Source: Bacillota bacterium
GTDB lineage: Bacteria; Bacillota; Bacilli; Alicyclobacillales; SLC66
DNA length: 10,801 nucleotides
NCBI GenBank assembly: GCA_021820825.1
Contig: JAKADD010000052.1
Coordinates: forward strand, 1 to 10,801
Direction of reading: 5' to 3'
Shown: piece by piece, positions 3,618 through 10,180 of the stretch
Numbering within the stretch: position 1 is the stretch's first letter
Layout: the number at the start of each line of letters is the position of its first letter
Notes under the pieces: model-generated
The model's database searches: none
Seen by the model: the letters and a program-made list of their open reading frames with translations, nothing else
Told to the model about the DNA's origin: nothing
Made by a program: the position numbers and the translations under genes

Positions 3618-5675
3618 TCAGGAATCGGAATGGAGGTCATACTCAGTCAGTACGACTGTGCGCAACCGAGCGTATTCAGGCAACAGCCAGAAGTCTGTGC
3701 CAGAAAGCAGTTCACTGGCGACATCGCGAGCCGCCTCCATGATCTTGAAATCCCTGATTGGATCGCCAACTGCAAATTCGGGCAGCCCACTCTGCCGTTC
3801 GCCAAGGATTTCACCGGGTCCGCGCATCAACAGATCCTTTTGCGCAATCCGAAACCCGTCCTGCGTGTCAACCATCGTTCGCAAACGGGCGACTGCCGCA
3901 TCGGTCTTGGGGTCAGCGAGCAGAATGCACTCTGCCGCTGCGGCGCCGCGCCCTATGCGTCCGCGCAGTTGATGCAGGGTCGCCAGCCCAAAGCGGTCCG
4001 CTCCATACACCACCATCACGTTTGCGTTTGGCACGCTGACTCCAACCTCCACAATGGTCGTGGCCACCAGAATCTGCAACTCGCCCGCGGCAAACTTTCG
4101 CATCGTCAGGTCGCGGTCCGCTTCAGACATTTCACCGTGAATGAGCCCCATCCGCCAGCCGGCAAGTTCCTCCGTCATGCGCTCGTAGAGCGCCTGCGCG
4201 CTTTCAGTGTCTCCTGCGGGGTCGCTGTCGATGCGGGGAGCGACCAGAAAAGCCTGACGCCCTCTGGACAACTCTTGCCGCACGAGCTTTTGCGCCGCCG
4301 CTTCTTCACTCGTGCGAAGCCACTGGGTACGTACCGGTTTACGGTCTGGAGGCAACTCCCGGATGGTTGTGACGGCAATATCTCCATGCAGAGTCAGGGC
4401 GAGTGAACGGGGAATGGGCGTCGCGGAAAGTTGCAGAACATCCACTTCGCGTCCTTTTGCGCGCAGCATTTTCCGGATACCCACACCAAAGCGATGCTGT
4501 TCATCCGTAATAACCAAGCGCAGACGCGCAAATTGCAACTCCTGCGCCGCAAGGGCGTGTGTTCCGATGACCATGTCAAGGACTCCGTCCGCGAGTTGGT
4601 CCACCACTTTCTGGCGATCCGCGGTCTGCTGTCCCCCCCATAATCCGTCCACGCGCAGACCCAGGGAACCCAGCAACATGCGCGCCTCCCCAAGTTGCTG
4701 AACAGCAAGTATGCCCGTTGGCGCCATGTAGGCTACTTGCCCGCCGGCGCGGGTCACGGCCGCGGCCGCGGCAAACGCGACAGCCGTTTTGCCGCAACCG
4801 ACATCGCCCTGCAAAAGCCTGTGCATAGGCTGTTCCAGCGCCAGATCGGAGAGAATCGCCTGCAGCGCAGATTCCTGGCCTTGCGTCAGGGAAAACGGCA
4901 ACTGCTGAACAAACGCTTCCGCTCCCTGCCGCAGCGCGGCGCCATGCAGAAGTGGTCTCCTTACGTTCTGGCGCCATTTGCGGAAACCCTGCATACGCAA
5001 CTGGAATTTCAGAAATTCACCGAATACGATCCGCCGTCTCGCCTGTCTGAGTTCGTCTGCAGTGGCGGGAAAATGCAGTTGCGAAAGCGCCCTGTGCAAC
5101 GGAAGCAGTTTGAAGCGGTCGCGCAGCGCCGCCGGAATGTCATCCTGCAGTTGCGATCCAAAGGTTTGCAGCGCCGTTGCCACAATGGAGCGCAGCGCGT
5201 TCACAGGCAGCTCTTCAGTAACGCGATAGATGGGAACAAGCCCCGTATCAAGCAGTCCATCGCCGCGCAAGTCATACCGCGAAGCAACCAGGGTGTCTGC
5301 CTTCGCGTCATAGCGCCCGGTGATGCGAATCTGCCTCCCCACTGCCAGTTGATGGCGCAGGTACGGCTGATTGAAAAATAGAGCGCGCACTTCGCGCGCT
5401 CCCACTCTCACAGGTACATACACCGTCGATCGTTTCCCGCGCAGGCGCACGGTAACGGGTCCGCACACGACGGCAGCCACAGAGATCTGTCCTTGTGCGG
5501 AGAGCGAGTCCTCCGAATGCGCAGTTTCCTCATAGCGAAAAGGGGCATAAAACAGCAACGCCGCAACACTGCCGATTCCCAGGCGGGCAAGGTGCGCCGC
5601 ACGTTTTGGCCCGACCCCGGGAATCCTTGTCACATCAGTCTGAAACAAATCCGGACCCGGTTCCCGCGCGTTCAC
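3618..5675 (-). CDS. recG: ATP-dependent DNA helicase RecG
   Basis: Double-stranded DNA translocase that reverses stalled replication forks and processes branched recombination intermediates. The protein is 685 residues, close to B. subtilis RecG (682). The N-terminal half holds the wedge/OB domain (about 60-145, including REVRALFFNQPYL). Helicase motifs follow: Walker A GDVGCGKT (290-297), DEQH (391-394), SATPIPRSLALT (418-429), IVEVGVSVPNA (541-551) and HQLRGRIGRG (568-577), then the RecG-specific GPGEILGERQSGLPEF. Odd points: Cys replaces the usual Ser in the Walker A loop, and motif Ia reads APTGILAVQQ where APTEILAEQH is typical. The GTG start at 5675 follows AGGGGG by 8 nt; yloV ends 12 nt earlier, so they are co-transcribed. 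In B. subtilis sdaAB and sdaAA separate yloV from recG; here they are absent. Confidence 0.98.
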   Translation of the reverse strand: MNAREPGPDLFQTDVTRIPGVGPKRAAHLARLGIGSVAALLFYAPFRYEETAHSEDSLSAQGQISVAAVVCGPVTVRLRGKRSTVYVPVRVGAREVRALFFNQPYLRHQLAVGRQIRITGRYDAKADTLVASRYDLRGDGLLDTGLVPIYRVTEELPVNALRSIVATALQTFGSQLQDDIPAALRDRFKLLPLHRALSQLHFPATADELRQARRRIVFGEFLKFQLRMQGFRKWRQNVRRPLLHGAALRQGAEAFVQQLPFSLTQGQESALQAILSDLALEQPMHRLLQGDVGCGKTAVAFAAAAAVTRAGGQVAYMAPTGILAVQQLGEARMLLGSLGLRVDGLWGGQQTADRQKVVDQLADGVLDMVIGTHALAAQELQFARLRLVITDEQHRFGVGIRKMLRAKGREVDVLQLSATPIPRSLALTLHGDIAVTTIRELPPDRKPVRTQWLRTSEEAAAQKLVRQELSRGRQAFLVAPRIDSDPAGDTESAQALYERMTEELAGWRMGLIHGEMSEADRDLTMRKFAAGELQILVATTIVEVGVSVPNANVMVVYGADRFGLATLHQLRGRIGRGAAAAECILLADPKTDAAVARLRTMVDTQDGFRIAQKDLLMRGPGEILGERQSGLPEFAVGDPIRDFKIMEAARDVASELLSGTDFWLLPEYARLRTVVLTEYDLHSDS

Positions 5676-5687
5676 GGAGCGTCCCCC

Positions 5688-7391
5688 TCACTCAGCCGCA
5701 AGCAAGAAGTCATAGATGGGCTGTCCGCCGTACTGCATTTCAAATTCTACATCAGGATAACGGCTGGACAGCAGAGCGAAATTCTCCCGCACTTCCGCAG
5801 CGAGTTCTTCACGGGCATAAAACACTGTGCAAATCTCCGCCCCGGTCGTGCACAGATTATCCAGCAGACGCTCCAGCACCTGTGCGCGCAGCGTATCGAC
5901 AAAGACGATTTCGCCGCCCCGGATCGCCATAAAATCACCCTCGCCTATCACGAGATCGCCCACCTTGGTGTTTCGCACAGCTACGGTGATGGCGCCTGCC
6001 ATAATTTTGGCCGCCGCCTCATTCATCAATCGCTCGTTGGAGTTGGCGTCCGCGTCAGAACGAAACGCCAACGCAGCGCCGAGCCCTTCGCCGATGGAAC
6101 GCGTGGGAATGACGCGCAGGCGTCCGTTTGACACTGTGGCGGCCTGCTCGGCAGCCAGAATCACATTGCCGTTGTTCGGCAGTATAAATACATGCTCTAC
6201 GCCCGTACGAACAGCGGCTGCGAGCAACGCTTCGGTTGCAGGATTCATGGTTTGCCCACCCGGCACAATTTCATCGACGCCCAGATCCTGAAAGATCGCC
6301 GTCAATCCATCTCCCGCCACCACAGCGATGAGTCCGCATTTTTTGATTCCAGCCTGCTGCTCCTGCAGATGCTCCCGGTCATTCGCAGGATCGCGTTGCG
6401 ACAACGCGTCCGGCAGTTCCAGGAGCGACCCTTGAACGAGTTCACGGTGCTGTTCCGTCATATTATCGATCTTGATCCGGACAAGGCCCCCATGCGCCAA
6501 CGCTTCTTCCAGCACAAGCCCTGGATGCAGTGTGTGAATATGAACTTTAACAAGGTCGTCGGCAGCCGCCACAAGCAAAGAGTCGCCGTGCGCCTCCACC
6601 GCGCTGCGCACCTCCTGTTCTGCTTTCTCCCCGTATTTATTATCCATGCGAACGATAAATTCGGTGCAATAGCCAAACTCGCCGTCTCCGTGCACTTCCG
6701 CTGCCGCATAGTGCAAAAGCGGAGAAGGAACAGTCTCGCGTTCCCAGTTCGGAAATACAGCGGCGTTTGCGGCCAGGCTCATCCGGAATCCGCGATAGAT
6801 ATGCAGCAGTCCCTGACCGCCCGAATCAACGACGCCCGCCTGGCGAAGAATCGGCAACATGTCAGGAGTTTTTGCCAGCGTTTGTTCCGCCTTGGAAATC
6901 GCCGCAGCCAGTACTGTGTCGATCGCCGTGTCCGCATTTTTTAACGCTGTTTCAGTCGCCGCGGCCGCCGCTTTGGCGACTGTCAGAATGGTTCCTTCCA
7001 CCGGTCTTGATACAGCCCTGTAGGCAGTCTGTACGCCCCTCCTGAAGGCGGCGGCAAGAAGAGCCGAGTCCACGCGCTCCGCATCTTCAAACGCGAGCTG
7101 GAATCCGCGAAACAGTTGCGACAGGATGACGCCTGAGTTCCCTCGCGCTCCCATCAACAGACCAGAAGAAAACGCGGCCACCACTCTGGCGAGGCCGGAA
7201 TCCGCCGGAAGACTTTCGATCTGTTCGATGCCTGACAAATACGACAAATACATGTTGGTGCCGGTGTCTCCGTCCGGCACCGGGAACACGTTTAAGGCGT
7301 TCACCTCATCCTTGTGCCTGCCCAGTTCTTCACAGCCAGCCTTCAGCATACGAATGAATTCAATACTGTCCAAGCTTTCCTGTTGCCGCAC
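5688..7391 (-). CDS. fakA: Fatty acid kinase ATP-binding subunit (FakA/YloV, DhaL-type)
   Basis: Phosphorylates fatty acids presented by a FakB (DegV-family) carrier, making acyl-phosphate for phospholipid synthesis from exogenous fatty acids; FakB is not in this window. The protein is 567 residues (family about 550). The N-terminal DhaL kinase domain (about 8-205) shows NVFPVPDGDTGTNM (34-47), whose Asp residues bind Mg-ATP, then GARGNSGVILSQ (81-92) and VVDSGGQGLLHIYRG (187-201). The middle domain has YCTEF (Cys242) and VHIHT (His284, His286), candidates for the metal site reported for staphylococcal FakA. The C-terminal part contains GGQTMNPAT and ILPNNGNV. The GTG start follows GAGGAGG by 9-10 nt. 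It lies 14 nt after yloU and 12 nt before recG, a conserved operon. Older annotation as dihydroxyacetone kinase-like protein is less specific. Confidence 0.95.
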   Translation of the reverse strand: MRQQESLDSIEFIRMLKAGCEELGRHKDEVNALNVFPVPDGDTGTNMYLSYLSGIEQIESLPADSGLARVVAAFSSGLLMGARGNSGVILSQLFRGFQLAFEDAERVDSALLAAAFRRGVQTAYRAVSRPVEGTILTVAKAAAAATETALKNADTAIDTVLAAAISKAEQTLAKTPDMLPILRQAGVVDSGGQGLLHIYRGFRMSLAANAAVFPNWERETVPSPLLHYAAAEVHGDGEFGYCTEFIVRMDNKYGEKAEQEVRSAVEAHGDSLLVAAADDLVKVHIHTLHPGLVLEEALAHGGLVRIKIDNMTEQHRELVQGSLLELPDALSQRDPANDREHLQEQQAGIKKCGLIAVVAGDGLTAIFQDLGVDEIVPGGQTMNPATEALLAAAVRTGVEHVFILPNNGNVILAAEQAATVSNGRLRVIPTRSIGEGLGAALAFRSDADANSNERLMNEAAAKIMAGAITVAVRNTKVGDLVIGEGDFMAIRGGEIVFVDTLRAQVLERLLDNLCTTGAEICTVFYAREELAAEVRENFALLSSRYPDVEFEMQYGGQPIYDFLLAAE

Positions 7392-7405
7392 TCAGCGGTG
7401 CCTCC

Positions 7406-7771
7406 TCATCTTTCACCAGTCACTTTCACACCCTGGACGCTGATGTTGATCTTGTCGGCAACGATGCCAAACGTCTCCTGCAACGTGTAGCTGACCTTCT
7501 CCCGTAAATTGGCGGCCACTTCCGGAATGCGCGTACCGTAGCTTACAACGATCGACAGTTCAATTTCAAGGCGATCTGGCAGAGCCGTGACATCGACGCC
7601 CCGACCAGGGTTTTCCCGTCCCAAAATTCCGGAAAGACTGTCCCGCATCCCTTTGCGCGGAGCCATGTCCGCCAGTCCATAGCAATCAAGCGCAGCGAGC
7701 CCGGAGGCGGTGGCGATCACTTCATCGGCTATCATGATGCGCCCCAGCGCATTGTGGATCACAGTCGGCAT
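7406..7771 (-). CDS. yloU: Asp23/YloU family protein
   Basis: A 121-residue Asp23/Gls24-family protein. It contains the typical opening IHNALGRIMIADEVIATASGLAALDCYG, a central variable segment and the C-terminal IPEVAANLREKVSYTLQETFGIVADKINISVQGVKV. The family is linked to envelope stress and is almost always next to the fatty acid kinase gene, as here; the precise biochemical role is not established. The ATG at 7771 is chosen over the GTG five codons upstream because that GTG overlaps the GAGGTGG ribosome binding site. First gene of yloU-fakA-recG, 14 nt before fakA, and divergent from rpmB across 227 nt. Confidence 0.95.
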   Translation of the reverse strand: MPTVIHNALGRIMIADEVIATASGLAALDCYGLADMAPRKGMRDSLSGILGRENPGRGVDVTALPDRLEIELSIVVSYGTRIPEVAANLREKVSYTLQETFGIVADKINISVQGVKVTGER

Positions 7772-7806
7772 CCAAGTCCACCTCACATTCGCACACAGTT
7801 TTCTCT

Positions 7807-7836
7807 AGTGTACTACACCTTTCGGGCCAAAGAAAA
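7807..7836 (-). promoter_or_regulatory. Weak candidate promoter of yloU-fakA-recG
   Basis: The minus strand has TACACT (7807-7812) 18 nt downstream of a poor -35, TTTTCT (7831-7836). It is the best AT-rich candidate in the divergent gap, 36 nt before the yloU start, but the -35 match is weak. Confidence 0.3.
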
Positions 7837-7930
7837 GGGTTGCAGACAAGACTCAGGCATAATCGACGCATTCCCGTCTGACTGTGCCGACATTCTGCGG
7901 CAGGCGTTGAAAAACATTGCGCAAAGCACA

Positions 7931-7960
7931 TTGCACGGGCAAGAGCTGATATGCTATGAT
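7931..7960 (+). promoter_or_regulatory. Sigma-A promoter of rpmB
   Basis: TTGCAC (7931-7936) and TATGAT (7955-7960) are 18 nt apart, and TGC precedes the -10, forming an extended -10. The leader to the rpmB start is about 32 nt and contains the AGGGGG ribosome binding site. Confidence 0.7.
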
Positions 7961-7998
7961 GAGCTAGTTGTGATTGAATATAAAAGGGGGTGCACAGC

Positions 7999-8190
7999 AT
8001 GGCGAGACGTTGTGAAGTCTGTGGCAAAGGTCCGCAAGTCGGCAACGCGATCAGCCACTCACACATCCTCACTAAGCGGCGCTGGCTCCCGAATCTGCAG
8101 TCTGTCCGAGTCAACACGAACGGTACAGTCAAACGCATGCGCGTATGCACACGTTGCTTAAAGGGTGGAAAAGTCGCTCGCGCTATCTAG
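7999..8190 (+). CDS. rpmB: 50S ribosomal protein L28
   Basis: Small structural protein of the large ribosomal subunit. The 63-residue product starts [21 protein letters not shown] and ends [11 protein letters not shown], the normal length for Bacillales L28. Two CxxC pairs (Cys5/Cys8 and Cys50/Cys53) mark the zinc-binding version rather than the zinc-free paralogue. The ATG at 7999 is preferred over a GTG at 7990, which sits inside the AGGGGG ribosome binding site region. It is transcribed alone on the plus strand, opposite to all its neighbours, as in B. subtilis, with a sigma-A promoter upstream and a bidirectional terminator about 90 nt past the stop. Confidence 0.98.
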   Translation: MARRCEVCGKGPQVGNAISHSHILTKRRWLPNLQSVRVNTNGTVKRMRVCTRCLKGGKVARAI

Positions 8191-8191
8191 G

Positions 8192-8233
8192 GGATTCCGG
8201 CGCACGGCGTCGCAAAGGAGCATAACGGAATCC
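8192..8233 (+). repeat. Inverted repeat in the rpmB 3' region
   Basis: GGATTCCG (8192-8199) begins one base past the rpmB stop codon and pairs perfectly with CGGAATCC (8226-8233). A second pairing, GGCGCA with TGCGCC just inside and outside, competes with it. No T run follows. It may stabilise the rpmB message end; the real terminator is 48 nt further on. Confidence 0.4.
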
Positions 8234-8280
8234 GTTTGCGCCTGACTCCTGTCATACCGCAGCACGGAACGGAACGCCTG

Positions 8281-8308
8281 AAAAAGCACCGCAATGGGTG
8301 CTTTTTTT
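8281..8308. terminator. Bidirectional terminator between rpmB and spoVM
   Basis: Ten-base stem AAAAAGCACC (8281-8290) with GGTGCTTTTT (8297-8306), 6-nt loop and seven T in a row on the plus strand; the A run gives a matching T run on the minus strand. It serves both converging genes: spoVM ends 15 nt away and rpmB 91 nt away. Confidence 0.85.
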
Positions 8309-8322
8309 GTATTTGGCATCCG

Positions 8323-8403
8323 TTAATTTCGGTTTCGCACCCCGAGCAGCGCCTTAACGATGCCACCAAGAAACCGCGGCAGTTTGATCGTGTAAAACCG
8401 CAT
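8323..8403 (-). CDS. spoVM: Stage V sporulation peptide SpoVM
   Basis: A 26-residue amphipathic peptide, MRFYTIKLPRFLGG then IVKALLGVRNRN. B. subtilis SpoVM is also 26 residues and begins MKFYTIKLPKFLGG, so the match is nearly residue for residue, including Pro9, which matters for recognising the convex curvature of the forespore membrane. It anchors the SpoIVA coat basement layer on the forespore surface. The gene is too short for ordinary gene finders. The ATG at 8403 is 7 nt after a strong GGAGGGG; another ATG 4 nt upstream is out of frame. Position between rpe and rpmB is the conserved location; thiN, which lies between rpe and spoVM in B. subtilis, is missing. It runs into the bidirectional terminator at 8281-8308. 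Confidence 0.96.
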   Translation of the reverse strand: MRFYTIKLPRFLGGIVKALLGVRNRN

Positions 8404-8529
8404 CCATACACCCCTCCCACAAACTGTTCCCAAGCCCTGGTCAAAAGCAGAACAGACCTGCCTGCGAGCGGACAAACGTTAACAAGCCAGTTTGATCATA
8501 TAGGTCGCCATGTCCGGTTCCATCACTTC

Positions 8530-8557
8530 ACTATATGTGGGCAGATGACGATATGTG
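8530..8557 (-). promoter_or_regulatory. Possible sigma-E promoter of spoVM
   Basis: Just after the rpe stop codon the minus strand has CACATATC (8550-8557), 12 nt, then CATATAGT (8530-8537). These resemble the sigma-E consensus GKMATATT and CATACAMT, and spoVM is a mother-cell gene. The spacer is one or more bases short and the leader to spoVM would be about 120 nt, so it is only a candidate. Confidence 0.35.
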
Positions 8558-8558
8558 C

Positions 8559-9212
8559 CTACTTTTCCCGTAAACTTCGAATCCCCTCGCTGAGCGACGG
8601 CGCATTGAATATATGCGACCCCGCAACCAGTATGGAAGCGCCGGCCGACACCAGCATGGCCGCATTCCTGGATGTTACGCCGCCGTCAACCTCCACACGG
8701 ACTGCGCGCCGGCCCAGTTCAGTCAGGCGACGCCGAATGTTCGCGACTTTACTGACGCTGGAGCCGATAAAGGATTGACCGCCGAAGCCAGGGTTCACGC
8801 TCATGACCAGAATCAGATCGACCTGCTCATACACATACTGCAGCGCCTGCTCTGAAGTCGCCGGATTGAGCGCCACACCCGCTTCAGCGCCGATCTCCCG
8901 AATCTGCGCAAGGGTGCGGTTCAGATGTCTGCAGGCCTCGACATGGACGGTGATGATGTCCGCTCCAGCTTTGCGGTACATGTCAATCGAGCGCTCTGGT
9001 TCTTCGATCATGAGATGGACATCCAGCGGCAGTGACGTGTGTTCCCGCAAAGCCGCAACGATGGGCGGCCCAAGCGTCAGATTGGGAACAAAATGGCCGT
9101 CCATGACATCAACGTGAATGAGATCCGCTCCCGCCGTTGTGAGATCCTCTACAGCCCTGCCAAGGGCTGAGAAATCCGCCGCTAAAATTGAAGGGGCTAT
9201 CTGTACGAACAT
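8559..9212 (-). CDS. rpe: Ribulose-phosphate 3-epimerase
   Basis: Interconverts ribulose 5-phosphate and xylulose 5-phosphate in the pentose phosphate pathway. The 217-residue TIM-barrel protein has all signatures: APSILAADFSALG (6-18), IHVDVMDGHFVPNLTLGP (32-49), DVHLMIEEPE (64-73), VMSVNPGFGGQSF (136-148) and VEVDGGV (173-179). Metal and catalytic residues His33, Asp35, His66 and Asp176 are all present. The ATG at 9212 overlaps the rsgA stop as TGATG, so translation is coupled; a GGCGAGG lies 8 nt upstream inside rsgA. A TTG one codon earlier is a less likely start. The prkC-rsgA-rpe order is conserved in Firmicutes. Confidence 0.97.
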   Translation of the reverse strand: MFVQIAPSILAADFSALGRAVEDLTTAGADLIHVDVMDGHFVPNLTLGPPIVAALREHTSLPLDVHLMIEEPERSIDMYRKAGADIITVHVEACRHLNRTLAQIREIGAEAGVALNPATSEQALQYVYEQVDLILVMSVNPGFGGQSFIGSSVSKVANIRRRLTELGRRAVRVEVDGGVTSRNAAMLVSAGASILVAGSHIFNAPSLSEGIRSLREK

Positions 9213-10096
9213 CAATATCGCCTCGCCTTTGCTTCTTTCAATTCGGCAAGCAATTGCCTGTAGTTGTCATAGCGAGACTGCTTGATGCGCCCCGTTGCCA
9301 CTGCCCGCAATACGGCGCAGTCAGTCCCCTGTTCATGCAGACAGCCGCGAAACGCGCAATCTGCCGCCGCTGTAGCGATATCGCGAAACAGACTCGTCAA
9401 TTGCACTGGTTCCATGGCGTCAAAATCAAATTGCGAGAAGCCTGGCGTGTCGGCCACATACCCTCCCGCGTACGGATACAGTTGCACATGTCGGGTTGTA
9501 TGTCGCCCGCGATGGCTGCGGTCGCCCACTTCCCCGGTCACTGCGTTTGCTTCCGGCAACAATACGCCCAGAATGGTCGATTTGCCCACGCCAGACTGTC
9601 CGGCGAGCACTGTCGTGTGTCCAGCGAGCAACTCTGTCACACGCTGTGAGCCAACGCCATCCCTGACGTCGAGGGCAATCGTTTCGTATCCCAGCGGTTC
9701 ATAGATCGCTCGCACCGTTTCAAACAGATGGCTCGACTCTGGCAAATCCACCTTTGTAAAACCGAGCAACGCCCGCAATGAACAGGATTCAATCATGGTC
9801 AGCATTTTATCGACCTGGTAGAAGGAAAGCGGTGGATCAGCAAGCGAAAAGACCAGCAATGCCTGATCGACGTTGGCGATAGGCGGACGAACCAGTTCAC
9901 TATGGCGCGGTCTGACCTCGACCACGATTCCCTCGCTCAGACCCTGCGGCTCCACGAGTACGTGGTCGCCGACCAGAGGCCGGATATCACGTTTTCTGAA
10001 CACACCGCGGGCGCGGCACTGGCGTATCGCGCCGTCTTCTGTCTGTACATAATAGAAGCCTGAAACGGCGCGCACGATCCGGCCTGGCACATCCAA
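9212..10096 (-). CDS. rsgA: Small ribosomal subunit biogenesis GTPase RsgA
   Basis: Circularly permuted GTPase that binds the 30S subunit late in assembly. The chosen TTG at 10096 gives 294 residues (B. subtilis CpgA 298). Order of parts: OB fold (1-70, GRIVRAVSGFYYVQ), G4 TKVD (114-117; usually NKxD), G1 GQSGVGKS (166-173), switch RHTTRH (198-203), G3 DTPG (216-219) and the zinc site Cys247, Cys252, His254, Cys260. The frame is open back to a TTG at 10174, but that extension covers a perfect 13-bp hairpin, resembles nothing, and would displace the conserved N-terminus; GAGGAG lies 9 nt before the chosen TTG. A TTG two codons earlier is an alternative. It overlaps rpe by one base. Confidence 0.95.
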   Translation of the reverse strand: MDVPGRIVRAVSGFYYVQTEDGAIRQCRARGVFRKRDIRPLVGDHVLVEPQGLSEGIVVEVRPRHSELVRPPIANVDQALLVFSLADPPLSFYQVDKMLTMIESCSLRALLGFTKVDLPESSHLFETVRAIYEPLGYETIALDVRDGVGSQRVTELLAGHTTVLAGQSGVGKSTILGVLLPEANAVTGEVGDRSHRGRHTTRHVQLYPYAGGYVADTPGFSQFDFDAMEPVQLTSLFRDIATAAADCAFRGCLHEQGTDCAVLRAVATGRIKQSRYDNYRQLLAELKEAKARRY

Positions 10097-10120
10097 TTTC
10101 AATCGCTCCTCTGCTACCAG

Positions 10121-10154
10121 GCGATTGACGGCGACAAAGCGCGCCGTCAATCGC
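10121..10154 (-). promoter_or_regulatory. Perfect 13-bp hairpin between prkC and rsgA
   Basis: GCGATTGACGGCG (10121-10133) is exactly complementary to 10142-10154, with an 8-nt loop. On the minus-strand mRNA it begins 27 nt after the kinase stop and ends 25 nt before the rsgA start, just above the ribosome binding site. No T run follows, so it is more likely an attenuating, processing or stabilising stem than a terminator. Confidence 0.7.
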
Positions 10155-10180
10155 TGCCCAGTCCGTTTCCCCAACCATCA

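Noticed and set aside
2036..5675. Antisense open frames over psd, recG and fakA longer than 200 codons
   Set aside because: They are shadows of strongly conserved genes in GC-rich sequence and show no family motifs or initiation signals.
8236..8778. 180-codon plus-strand open frame after rpmB
   Set aside because: It runs through the bidirectional terminator and antisense to spoVM and rpe; the nearest ribosome binding site is too far from its TTG.
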